The notes beneath the pieces were generated by a model. The model saw nothing but the letters and a program-made list of their open reading frames with translations. It was not told where the DNA came from and did no database searches. 46,638 nt of DNA. It comes from Nafulsella turpanensis ZLM-10 (GTDB lineage Bacteria > Bacteroidota > Bacteroidia > Cytophagales > Cyclobacteriaceae). Position 1 is the first letter of the stretch. Every line of letters begins with the position of its first letter. The stretch is taken from contig NZ_ANNU01000018.1 of the NCBI RefSeq assembly GCF_000346615.1, forward strand, positions 1 to 46,638, read 5' to 3'. Made by a program: the position numbers and the translations under genes. Shown here piece after piece: positions 33,952 to 42,453 of the stretch.

Positions 33952-34485
33952 CTACTCCTCCACTGGCACTTCAATCTCCAGGTGTCGCTCTCCTATATAC
34001 TTTTCGATGCTGATATTAGGTTGTAGCTTCAGGCCCTGTTCTTTTGCAAAAGCTTCCAGCTCTTCGCGGATAACATTTGGCTTGGCCATCACCATATTGT
34101 GCGACCGGATGGTACTCCGCACCGCCTGGTCGGCCTCGACGGTAAAATGTTCCCAGCCTTCGGGTAGTTCTTCCACAGGTTGTTCGGTAAGCACGCCTAT
34201 AAACTGCTCCACCGTGTCTTTTTCTTCCACCGGCTCTTTCAGCACCACTACAGTTAACACTCCTTCCAGCTCATCCTGCTGCACTTTATCCTGCACTTCG
34301 AAAAAGATATCCCCCAGCGCCTCATTCTGTAGGGTTCCGGTATAGTGCTTCCCAATGAGGTGGTAATTATTTACCTCCACGAGCGCCAGCTCCCGATCTT
34401 TAAAACCACCTAAATAAATGTAGCCTGCAAGACTGATAACTGCCGCTATCAACAGAACTGTAATAATGTATTTTTTCCCCGACAT
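33952..34485 (-). CDS. Membrane-anchored GyrI-like domain protein
   Basis: This 177-residue protein has one N-terminal membrane helix (about 6-25, YIITVLLIAAVISLAGYIYL) and an extracytoplasmic domain. That domain begins LALVEVNNYHLIGKHYTG and ends KYIGERHLEIEVPVEE, which resembles the ends of GyrI-like (AraC effector-binding, SOUL-related) small-molecule-binding domains. The domain is usually cytosolic, so a secreted, tethered copy is unusual. It sits between the two ABC exporter genes, in line with the second, 47 nt downstream of it. Domain assignment is moderate. Confidence 0.65.
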   Translation of the reverse strand: MSGKKYIITVLLIAAVISLAGYIYLGGFKDRELALVEVNNYHLIGKHYTGTLQNEALGDIFFEVQDKVQQDELEGVLTVVVLKEPVEEKDTVEQFIGVLTEQPVEELPEGWEHFTVEADQAVRSTIRSHNMVMAKPNVIREELEAFAKEQGLKLQPNISIEKYIGERHLEIEVPVEE

Positions 34486-34532
34486 GGATCTGGTTTTGCG
34501 TAGAGCTGCAAGTATAGGCAGGAAGGCTGATA

Positions 34533-36293
34533 TTATACAACCTCTTTGTACTGCATTTTATAAAGCTGGGCGTAATAGGCATTCAGGTTCATCAGCTCCT
34601 CATGAGTTCCTTCTTCCATTATCTCTCCTTTGTCCAGCACAATAATTTTATCGGCCTTTTGAATTGTAGACAGGCGGTGGGCAATAACGATGGAGGTTCG
34701 GCCTTTCATCAGCTTTTCTATGGCGCCCTGTATCATTTCTTCTGTTTCGGTATCGACAGAGGATGTCGCCTCATCGAGCACAATAATGCGCGGGTCATAG
34801 ACAAGGGCCCGCACGAAGGAAATCAACTGGCGCTGGCCTACGGAAAGAGTGGCTCCCCTCTCCATTACATTATAGTCGAAGCCACCGGGCAGTCGCTCGA
34901 TAAACTTAAACGCCCCCACCAGTTCAGCTGCCTCCCGCACTTTTTCCATGCTTATTTCCTCATTATTCAGGCGGATGTTCTGGCCAATAGTGTCAGAGAA
35001 AAGGAAAACATCCTGCAACACCACGCCTATTCGCTGGCGCAGGTTGGCCAGGTCAAACTCTTTGATATCACGCCCATCGACGCATATCTCTCCTTTGTTG
35101 ATATCGTAAAAGCGGTTGAGCAGGTTAATGATGGATGATTTCCCGGCACCGGTCGCTCCTACCAACGCCACGGTTTCGCCGGGCTTAACGGTAAAGCTGA
35201 TATCCTTCAGCACCCATTCCTCTTCATTATAGGCAAACCACACACTTTTGAAGGCCACCTCCCCTTCCATGCTTTCAGGAATAAAGCTGCCATTATTCGG
35301 AATATTTTCTTTACTATCGAGCAGGCGCATAATACGCTCCGAGCTTACTACGCCCAGCTGAAGGGTATTAAAGCGGTCGGCAATGAGACGGATGGGGCGG
35401 AAGAACATCTGGATATACAGGATAAAAGCTACCAGCACCCCCAGTTCAATTTCTTCGTAAATTACCTGTCGTGCACCGTACCACACCAGCAGTCCAATAC
35501 CTGCTGCCTGAATAACTTCTGCCACCGGAAAGTAAACGGCATAATACAGCACCGAGCGAAGGTTCGCGTGCCGGTGCTCTTTATTGATATCTTTAAACTT
35601 TTTGTATTCCCGCTCTTCACTGTTAAAAATCTGCACAATGCTCATGCCCGAGATATGTTCCTGCACAAAGGAGTTTAGGTTACTCACGGCATTTCGTACA
35701 TCATTAAAAGCAACCTTAATTTTTTCTTTGAAAACATAGGTACTGATAATGAGTACCGGCAAGGTAGAGAGGGTAACCAGTGTCAGGCGCCAGTCGGTAT
35801 ACAGCATAAAGCCGATGATGAAGACCAGCTGCAGCAGGTCGCCTATAATGGCGGCAAAGCCCTGACTGAAAACGTTGGCCAGCGTTTCAATATCGGATAC
35901 ACTTCGGGTAACCAGGCGGCCGATAGGTGTGCGGTCATAAAAGCGGAGCCTGAGGGTAAGCAGGTGGCGAAAAAGGCTGGTGCGTATATCGCGGATTACA
36001 TACTGGCCCAGCCAGTCGCTGGAGTAGGTATGCAGGTATTGCACTACCGCATTGAGCACCAATAGTCCAATGAGGATAAAAAGCATGAGCTGAAGGCCGG
36101 AGTAATCGCCTACCAGAATGTAGTTATCGATGGCCTTCTGGATTACATAAGGACGCAGCGGGGCCAGCACAGCCAGCAGCACCGTAAGCACTACTAATAC
36201 CCAAAATCGCACTATGTATGGCTTTACAAATTTAAAAAGCCTGCCCAACACCTGTGCATCTACAATATTTCCGCTTTTAACTTCTTTATCCAT
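34533..36293 (-). CDS. ABC exporter half-transporter, canonical site (MdlB-like)
   Basis: This is the partner-type ABC half-exporter, 586 residues, with six membrane helices and an ATPase domain. Walker A is GATGAGKSS with K385. The Walker B region IVLDEATSSVD has the catalytic E508. Its signature is LSVGQ (483-487), in which the third residue is Val instead of Gly, as in E. coli MdlB. Together with the gene at 31885 it would give one normal and one degenerate ATP site, as in heterodimeric exporters. The gene lies 19 nt after the GNAT gene in the minus-strand run and faces its presumed partner. Confidence 0.9.
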   Translation of the reverse strand: MDKEVKSGNIVDAQVLGRLFKFVKPYIVRFWVLVVLTVLLAVLAPLRPYVIQKAIDNYILVGDYSGLQLMLFILIGLLVLNAVVQYLHTYSSDWLGQYVIRDIRTSLFRHLLTLRLRFYDRTPIGRLVTRSVSDIETLANVFSQGFAAIIGDLLQLVFIIGFMLYTDWRLTLVTLSTLPVLIISTYVFKEKIKVAFNDVRNAVSNLNSFVQEHISGMSIVQIFNSEEREYKKFKDINKEHRHANLRSVLYYAVYFPVAEVIQAAGIGLLVWYGARQVIYEEIELGVLVAFILYIQMFFRPIRLIADRFNTLQLGVVSSERIMRLLDSKENIPNNGSFIPESMEGEVAFKSVWFAYNEEEWVLKDISFTVKPGETVALVGATGAGKSSIINLLNRFYDINKGEICVDGRDIKEFDLANLRQRIGVVLQDVFLFSDTIGQNIRLNNEEISMEKVREAAELVGAFKFIERLPGGFDYNVMERGATLSVGQRQLISFVRALVYDPRIIVLDEATSSVDTETEEMIQGAIEKLMKGRTSIVIAHRLSTIQKADKIIVLDKGEIMEEGTHEELMNLNAYYAQLYKMQYKEVV

Positions 36294-36312
36294 CCCTTAA
36301 CAATCATCCAAA

Positions 36313-36801
36313 TTATAAGTCCAGGGCATAGGCCTGGTCGCAGCGACAGGACATTTCCTTCCTGCACACAGGCCTGAAGCCCCGCTTTTCGTACAGCTTT
36401 ATGGCCTCCTTTAATACCTGCGCTGTCTCCAGCTCCACTCGGCTAAATCCTTTTTCACGGGCTATTCTTAATAATTCATCAAGCAGGAAAGCCCCCAGGC
36501 CTTTTCCACGGGCCGAAGGCAGCAGGTACATCTTCCGCACTTCTGCCACACGGCCACTCTCCTCCTCCAATGGGTATAAGCCAAAGGTACCAACCAATGT
36601 TTCTTCTTTATCTTCCACCACTCCAAAAAAACCGCCGCGGCTGTTATAGCTGGTTTCCACATCTGCTATATCCGCATCGGTACTTCCTTCGTCCGGCTGC
36701 AATCCATAATCCTGCAGCACCCCAAACACCAGCTTTTTAATGGCCGCGCTATCGGCAGAGCGAGCTGCCCGAATGCGGTAGTCTTTAAAAGTCAGATTCA
36801 T
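36313..36801 (-). CDS. GNAT family N-acetyltransferase
   Basis: This is an acetyl-CoA-dependent acyltransferase of the GNAT fold. From the ATG at 36801 it has 162 residues with motif A clear: EVRKMYLLPSARGKGLGAFLLDEL, where RGKGLG (98-103) is the CoA pyrophosphate loop. A further in-frame start at 36882 would add 27 basic residues inside truA and is rejected. The start overlaps the truA stop by 17 nt, so the pair is translationally coupled. The acceptor substrate cannot be told. Confidence 0.85.
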   Translation of the reverse strand: MNLTFKDYRIRAARSADSAAIKKLVFGVLQDYGLQPDEGSTDADIADVETSYNSRGGFFGVVEDKEETLVGTFGLYPLEEESGRVAEVRKMYLLPSARGKGLGAFLLDELLRIAREKGFSRVELETAQVLKEAIKLYEKRGFRPVCRKEMSCRCDQAYALDL

Positions 36802-37552
36802 AGTCGGAAAGTTCGTAAATCTTATCCGGATAAGTGACTTTGGTGAGAAATAAACCCTGCGCCGGGGCCGAGCGGCCAGCACGGGAGCGGTCGCGGCTTT
36901 CCAGTACCTGCCGAAACTCTTCCCGGCTCATCCGGTGCTGCCCTACTTCCAAAAGCGTTCCTACAATGGCACGCACCATATTACGCAGAAAGCGATTGGC
37001 GCGGATGTAAAAAACAAGCATATCTCCTTCCTCTATCCACCGGGCCTCCTGAATGTTACAACGGAAATGCTTTACCTCGGTATGTACCTTGCTGAAACAT
37101 TCAAAATCTTCCCATTGCAGCAAGAATTCGGCTGCTTTATTCATCGCCTCCACATCGAGCGGGCGCCCATTTACATAAGTGAGCTTTTGCAGAAAAGGAT
37201 TCTTCTGGCGGCTGATACGGTACTCATAGCTCCTGAAAAGGGCACTAAAGCGGGCATGAGCCTTCGGATGCACCGGGAAAATCCGTTTTACGGCAATATC
37301 GGACGGAAGAAGCTTATTAAGCCTGAAGTGCAGCTGCTCCACATCCAGCTCCGCATCCCAGTCGAGATGTACCAGCTGCTGCTCGGCATGTACACCCGTA
37401 TCGGTACGGCCACTTCCAACCACGGCAATGGGAGTCCGCAGCAGCTTCGATAAAGCCCCCTCCAGCTCTGCCTGAACGGTATTGGCATTCTGCTGCACCT
37501 GCCAGCCATGGTAGTGGGTGCCGTTATACGCTACATCTAAAAAATACCTCAA
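36785..37552 (-). CDS. truA: tRNA pseudouridine(38-40) synthase TruA
   Basis: TruA isomerises uridines 38-40 in the anticodon arm of many tRNAs. The 255-residue protein has the N-terminal YFLDVAYNGTHYHGWQVQ motif and the catalytic Asp D51 in GSGRTDTGVHA. The C-terminal half contains the family's FLRNMVR segment. The ATG at 37552 begins right at the first conserved strand. It overlaps the GNAT gene by 17 nt. Confidence 0.95.
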   Translation of the reverse strand: MRYFLDVAYNGTHYHGWQVQQNANTVQAELEGALSKLLRTPIAVVGSGRTDTGVHAEQQLVHLDWDAELDVEQLHFRLNKLLPSDIAVKRIFPVHPKAHARFSALFRSYEYRISRQKNPFLQKLTYVNGRPLDVEAMNKAAEFLLQWEDFECFSKVHTEVKHFRCNIQEARWIEEGDMLVFYIRANRFLRNMVRAIVGTLLEVGQHRMSREEFRQVLESRDRSRAGRSAPAQGLFLTKVTYPDKIYELSDYESDF

Positions 37553-37586
37553 GTTTAAAGTGCAAATGGTTTGATGTGATAACCTA

Positions 37587-37626
37587 CCTGCCGGCAGGCG
37601 GGTGTGCTGATGATCTGGCCTGCCGG
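37587..37626. repeat. Palindromic CCTGCCGG repeat in the truA-thiolase gap
   Basis: A perfect 12-bp palindrome CCTGCCGGCAGG (37587-37598) is followed by a second CCTGCCGG (37619-37626). GC-rich dyads like this look like a dispersed intergenic repeat. The two copies could also fold into a larger hairpin. Confidence 0.5.
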
Positions 37627-37717
37627 TGGCTTTATATGCTTACATCCTTTCTGATACCTATGCCAGACAGCCTATAAAGACTGCCTGACAAAGCTCATAT
37701 TGTTTGATTACGGCAGG

Positions 37718-38917
37718 TTAAACTTTCTCAAAAACAATCGCTGCGCCCTGCCCTACGCCTACACACATGGTGGCCAGGCCATAGCGGGCATTCGGCCGCT
37801 TCTGCATTTCATGCAATAAAGTAGCCGAAATACGCGTACCACTGGCGCCCAGCGGGTGACCAATGGCAATGGAGCCACCATTCACATTTACAATCTCCGG
37901 GTTCAGGTCCAGCTCCTGCATACAGGCAATGGACTGGGAGGCAAAGGCTTCGTTCAGCTCGATGAGGTCAAGATCTTTTACCTGCAGGCCGGCACGCTTA
38001 AGGGCTTTGCGGGTCGCTTCCACCGGGCCAATACCCATACACTCCGGCTCCACACCGGAAACAGCCATAGACACCACACGTGCCATGGGCTTCAGGCCGT
38101 ATTTCTTCATGGTTGCCTCATTTACCACCAGGGCGGCAGCTGCTCCATCGTTTACGCCGGAGGCATTACCAGCCGTTACGCTTCCATCTTTTTTAAAGGC
38201 CGGCTTTAAGCTCAGCAGCTTCTCGACCGAGGAAAGGCGTGGATGCTCATCGGCCTCAAACATAGTATCTTCGCCCTTGCGCTGCGGAATCATAACCGGC
38301 ACAATTTCATCTTTAAACCTGCCGGCCTCAAAAGCCTGCTGGTATTTTACCTGCGAGTGGTGCGCAAACTCATCCTGCGCCTGGCGGCTGATGTTCCATT
38401 TATCAGCCACATTTTCGGCGGTTTCGCCCATGGCAAAGGGATAGTGCAGCTCCGACAGTTTTGGATTGATAAAGCGCCAGCCAATGGTGGTATCGTATAT
38501 TTCCTGGTTCCGGCTCCAGGCATTTTCGGCTTTGCCCATTACGTAAGGTGCACGGCTCATGCTTTCGACGCCTCCTGCAATATAAGCACCGCCTTCCTGC
38601 AGCTTGAGCGCGCGGGAAGCATCCATAATCGACTGCAGGCCCGAAGCACATAGGCGGTTAACTGTAACCCCCCCGATGGTCAGTGGCAGCCCTGCCATTA
38701 AAAGGGCCATACGGGCCACATTACGATTGTCTTCGCCAGCCTGGTTGGCGGCACCAAAAATTACATCTTCCAATTCATTCACCTCCAGTTCAGGGTTGCG
38801 CTTCATTAGTTCCCGCATTACATGGGCAGCTAAGTCGTCGGGCCGAACAGCGGCTAACGTTCCTCCGAATTTACCGACAGGGGTGCGGATAATATCAATT
38901 ATATAGGCAGATTCCAT
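37718..38917 (-). CDS. Thiolase family acyl-CoA C-acyltransferase
   Basis: This is a 399-residue thiolase, catalysing CoA-dependent cleavage of 3-ketoacyl-CoA or its reverse condensation. The nucleophile is C90 in NRLCASGL, the second active site is the GHPLGASG His near residue 355, and the proton-transfer Cys is in MCVGVGQG. The motif set resembles 3-ketoacyl-CoA/3-oxoadipyl-CoA thiolases more than PHB-type acetoacetyl-CoA thiolases. The gene is alone on the minus strand, 165 nt before truA. The chain-length preference is not known. Confidence 0.92.
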   Translation of the reverse strand: MESAYIIDIIRTPVGKFGGTLAAVRPDDLAAHVMRELMKRNPELEVNELEDVIFGAANQAGEDNRNVARMALLMAGLPLTIGGVTVNRLCASGLQSIMDASRALKLQEGGAYIAGGVESMSRAPYVMGKAENAWSRNQEIYDTTIGWRFINPKLSELHYPFAMGETAENVADKWNISRQAQDEFAHHSQVKYQQAFEAGRFKDEIVPVMIPQRKGEDTMFEADEHPRLSSVEKLLSLKPAFKKDGSVTAGNASGVNDGAAAALVVNEATMKKYGLKPMARVVSMAVSGVEPECMGIGPVEATRKALKRAGLQVKDLDLIELNEAFASQSIACMQELDLNPEIVNVNGGSIAIGHPLGASGTRISATLLHEMQKRPNARYGLATMCVGVGQGAAIVFEKV

Positions 38918-39052
38918 ATTGTATTATATTTATAATTTCAGCAAAAAATCAATCAATCCGGAGGCTCCCGAATTACCGGCTATTGTGGCCTGTTGTTTTT
39001 ATTTTAAGGCTTTTTATTCTTACTTTGCAACGCAATTTAACCTTTAGCTGAC

Positions 39053-39544
39053 ATGATACAAAGAATACAATCCATATTTCTGTTACTGGTAGCCATATCG
39101 ATGGGCCTGATGCTGGGCTTTGACATCTGGCAAAAAGTGGCCCCTGAGCAGGCAGTAATACTGAATGCGTATTTCCTCACCCACCAGGAGGTAAATGGTA
39201 GCCTCGAAGCTGCACCGGCTGACATCCTCCACCAGGAAGCCACCTGGTATATCGCTATTCTGGCGAGTCTTACTGCCGTTATCGCTCTTTACTCCATTTT
39301 CCGCTACGACAACCGCCTTACCCAAATGAAGCTCGGTGCCCTCAACTCTCTTTTAATTGGAGGCACCCTCGCCGTTTGTCTTTACCTGGCCTACCAGGGT
39401 CAGCAAATGCTGCCTGGCCCTGAGCATGGACAGTACCTGGTGGGCATTTACCTGCCCGGCGCTGCCCTGGTGTTTAATATGCTGGCCAACCGCTTTATCA
39501 GGAAAGATGAAGCTTTAGTACGTTCAGCCGACCGTTTCCGCTAG
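39053..39544 (+). CDS. DUF4293 family membrane protein
   Basis: This 163-residue protein begins MIQRIQSIFLLLVAISMGLM, the typical start of DUF4293 proteins, which are nearly confined to Bacteroidota. Four membrane segments are visible (about 6-24, 64-82, 95-115 and 127-145). The function is unknown. It is read from an ATG at 39053 and is separated from the convergent kinase gene by a bidirectional terminator. Confidence 0.8.
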   Translation: MIQRIQSIFLLLVAISMGLMLGFDIWQKVAPEQAVILNAYFLTHQEVNGSLEAAPADILHQEATWYIAILASLTAVIALYSIFRYDNRLTQMKLGALNSLLIGGTLAVCLYLAYQGQQMLPGPEHGQYLVGIYLPGAALVFNMLANRFIRKDEALVRSADRFR

Positions 39545-39567
39545 GAAAACCTAAAAACGACAAAAAG

Positions 39568-39610
39568 CCCTCCGGAAGTTAAAAACGACTACTCCCGGAG
39601 GGTTTTTTTT
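39568..39610. terminator. Terminator between DUF4293 gene and histidine kinase
   Basis: The arms CCCTCCGG (39568-39575) and CCGGAGGG (39595-39602) are perfectly complementary and are followed by eight T residues. A-rich sequence precedes the stem, so it may serve both converging genes. Confidence 0.75.
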
Positions 39611-39621
39611 ATCGTTTTCTT

Positions 39622-42252
39622 CTACGCTCTGGTCTGTCTTCGGGCAATAAACTGCAGGAGCTTCTGTTCCATTTCTTCTGCCTGAAAAGGCTTGGATACA
39701 AAACCATTCATACCAGCCTCCAGGGCTTTCTGCTGTATTAGCGGCTCCGTTGCCGCAGAAATAGCCAGTACCGGCAGTTCCGCCACTCTTTTATCTTTTA
39801 GCCGGCGAATCTGGCGGGTGGTTTCAAAACCATCCATTTCCGGCATCTGCAGGTCCATCAGAATAAGATTAAAAAGTATTTCCTGCTTTTGAAGCATTTC
39901 CAGGGCCACCAGTCCGTTTTCAGCCGAATGTACCTCTACCTCCCACTTCTGCAGAAATTTTTTTCCTACAAACACGTTTAGCGGGTTATCTTCGACCATT
40001 AGTATTTTACAACCTTTCAGCCCATGGTTTTGCTGACTGCCCGGTGGCTCTTTTTCTTTCATTACGATAGGATCCTGGTATTTATCAAGCTTTAAACAGA
40101 AAGAAAAAGTACTTCCTTCATCCTCCCGGCTTTCCAACATAATTTTACTTCCCTGAAGTTCAAGGAGGCGTTTACTAATAGAAAGGCCGAGACCTGTGCC
40201 GCCATAACGACGGGTAATATCGCTTCCTGCCTGGGTAAAGCTCTCGAAAATGACTTCCTGCATATTTTCAGGTATCCCTATTCCGGTATCTTTTACTTTA
40301 AACTGCACCAGGCTACTCTCTTCTGTGTCTTCCAGCACTGTAAGCTGCACCAGAATACTGCCCTCATGGGTAAATTTGATGGCATTGCTGATCAGGTTGG
40401 TAAGCACCTGCGACAAACGTACCGGATCGCCCATTACTTTCCGGGGCAGGTCTGCATCCTGCAACAGTTCCAGCTCCACTCCTTTCTTTCTGGCGGCTGG
40501 CAGCATGGATTTTTTAATATCGGATATGAGCTGTGGCAGCTGGAAAGGAATATGCTCGAAATGAATTTTGCCGGCCTCTATTTTGCTCAGGTCCAGCACA
40601 TCGTTCAGGAGCACCAGCAGATTTTCGGCCGAGAACTGTAGTATCCGGAGATTTTCGGCCTGCTCGGGAGTCGGTTTATCTTCCTGCAGGAAATGGGTGA
40701 TGCCAATGATGGCATTAAGCGGAGTTCGAATTTCGTGGCTCATGGTACTCAGGAACTGCGCCTTTACCCTTGCCGCCTCTTCTGCTTTTTCTCTTGCCTC
40801 TACCAATGCTTTGGCTGCCCTCTCCTGCTCAGTAATGTCTTTGGCAAAAACGGTATAGCGATCTACTACCTCACCATCCATTATTGGGAATACAGTCGTT
40901 CTGAAAACCCGCTCCTCGTTGCCTGTTGTAAGGTGGTCAATATAGGCGTGCACCTGCCCGCCGGCAGCGGCCTTATAACGCTGGAGCCACTTCTCATGTT
41001 CCCCGGGGGGTGTTAAGCTAAAAATGTTCTCATTCCTCCGCAGTTCCTGTCCATAAGCTGCCGTAAAAGAATGGGCAAATGCTTTATTAAAATCGAGGAG
41101 GCGATATTCCTTATCAATCAGAAAAATCCGGTTATCATTATTATCAAGTATACTGCGGATGTTCCTTTCTTTCGTGCGCGCCTGCTCCTCATAATGGAGC
41201 CTGTCGGTAATATCGCGGGAGTTAATAACAATACCTCCTACTGTTTTATCGCCCAGCAGGTTGGTGCCTTTTGCCTCCAGGTATAAGTAACTGCCGTCGG
41301 ACTTCCGGTAACGAAACCTGAGAACGGACTGACTGGTAAGCTCCTGCAACCTGGCTGAAAAACGATCTTTCGTTGCGGCCAGGTCTTCGGGATGTACAAA
41401 GTCGAAAACCGTTTTTTCGGCCACTTCCTCTGGCTTAAAACCCGTAAGTCGAAAGAAAGAGGGAGTGAGATATTTAAAGTAGCCCTCTGCATCGACTACC
41501 GCGGTAATGTCAGAAGCATTTTGTAAAAGCGCTTTAAAATAGTCATTCTGGTCGCGCAGGCGCTCGCTCAGGCGGTTGGAGTGCAAAAGGTTCTTTTGCA
41601 GCTTCTTCTCCTGGTGGCGCAGGTGCAGGTTCAGCTCTTCCTGCTTTTCGAGCGCCTGTTTTAGCTGTTCCTGCTGCTGAATGGTCATCCGGAAGTACAA
41701 AAAAGCAAGCAGGAAAGAAGAAATAATGGTAAGGAGGAAGCTTTGCTGATTTATTTGCTGCAACTCCTGGCGGTACAGTTCCTGATCAACCGCCAGGCTG
41801 TCATCCAGGTACAGCAACAGTAAAATTGACAGCACCGGAGCGGCGAGTACTGTAAAAATATACTTTCGCTTCCGCAGGTTAAATACCAGGGCCGTTGCCG
41901 CAATAATGGGAATAAAATAAAGCTGAATTCCACTGCTAAAGCCGAAGCTGGCCGCCATAGTAAAGCAATAGACATTAAGGGACAGGTAAAAGATTAAACG
42001 TGCCTGCCTGGTGTATCCGGCGCTATTCAGGATGGGAATACAGATAAAAATGAAGGGAATAAGCAACTTCAGCACCCTTAGCCAGGAAGACTCAAACCCA
42101 AACTGCTGAAATATAAATACAGAAGCGAGCAAACTGATTAAAAGGCTCAGCTGGTTAACCAGTTGTATAGATTTTTTCTTGCCGGCATTAAAATGCTGTT
42201 GCACACCTAAGTTTGAGTACAGCAGAAATGCATGATTCAGTTTTTTCAACAT
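39622..42252 (-). CDS. Hybrid sensor histidine kinase with PAS domains
   Basis: This 876-residue hybrid kinase has an N-terminal membrane region of about six helices (30-200), a coiled coil, two PAS-like domains (the first near 230-350, followed by a second in the 355-480 region), then HisKA with the phosphorylated H506 in SHEIRTPLNAI. The HATPase_c boxes follow: NLISNAIKFTHEG, KDTGIGIP and GGTGLGLS. The C-terminal receiver has its phosphorylatable D800 in LILMDLQMPEMDGF. It likely senses a signal in the membrane or the PAS pockets; no response regulator is adjacent. ATG 42252 is preferred to the GTG at 42261. Confidence 0.92.
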   Translation of the reverse strand: MLKKLNHAFLLYSNLGVQQHFNAGKKKSIQLVNQLSLLISLLASVFIFQQFGFESSWLRVLKLLIPFIFICIPILNSAGYTRQARLIFYLSLNVYCFTMAASFGFSSGIQLYFIPIIAATALVFNLRKRKYIFTVLAAPVLSILLLLYLDDSLAVDQELYRQELQQINQQSFLLTIISSFLLAFLYFRMTIQQQEQLKQALEKQEELNLHLRHQEKKLQKNLLHSNRLSERLRDQNDYFKALLQNASDITAVVDAEGYFKYLTPSFFRLTGFKPEEVAEKTVFDFVHPEDLAATKDRFSARLQELTSQSVLRFRYRKSDGSYLYLEAKGTNLLGDKTVGGIVINSRDITDRLHYEEQARTKERNIRSILDNNDNRIFLIDKEYRLLDFNKAFAHSFTAAYGQELRRNENIFSLTPPGEHEKWLQRYKAAAGGQVHAYIDHLTTGNEERVFRTTVFPIMDGEVVDRYTVFAKDITEQERAAKALVEAREKAEEAARVKAQFLSTMSHEIRTPLNAIIGITHFLQEDKPTPEQAENLRILQFSAENLLVLLNDVLDLSKIEAGKIHFEHIPFQLPQLISDIKKSMLPAARKKGVELELLQDADLPRKVMGDPVRLSQVLTNLISNAIKFTHEGSILVQLTVLEDTEESSLVQFKVKDTGIGIPENMQEVIFESFTQAGSDITRRYGGTGLGLSISKRLLELQGSKIMLESREDEGSTFSFCLKLDKYQDPIVMKEKEPPGSQQNHGLKGCKILMVEDNPLNVFVGKKFLQKWEVEVHSAENGLVALEMLQKQEILFNLILMDLQMPEMDGFETTRQIRRLKDKRVAELPVLAISAATEPLIQQKALEAGMNGFVSKPFQAEEMEQKLLQFIARRQTRA

Positions 42253-42453
42253 ACAGGGCACCAGGGAGAGAGAACTGCCAATACGGCAAATGGTGTGTTA
42301 AAAGTATGGCTTGCTGCTGCAGTAAAAAATTGATAATGCACCACAAAATTACACTCCTGACAAACTGTCATTTATTCAAACAATTTTTTCTTCTGGAATA
42401 GCTTTTGATAGACCTGCGGTGGAAAATAGTATAAACCACAAAAAATAAGGCAC

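Noticed and set aside
33793-34026. 77-codon + strand frame with an ATG
   Set aside because: It begins at a repeat arm, overlaps the GyrI-like gene antisense, and its residues show no domain or signal character.
34839-34841. LSVGQ in the second ABC protein as a sequencing error
   Set aside because: The same variant is known in MdlB-type subunits and complements the Asp substitution in the partner.
36802-36882. N-terminal extension of the GNAT protein from 36882
   Set aside because: It lies fully within truA coding sequence and is very basic; ATG 36801 fits the family start.
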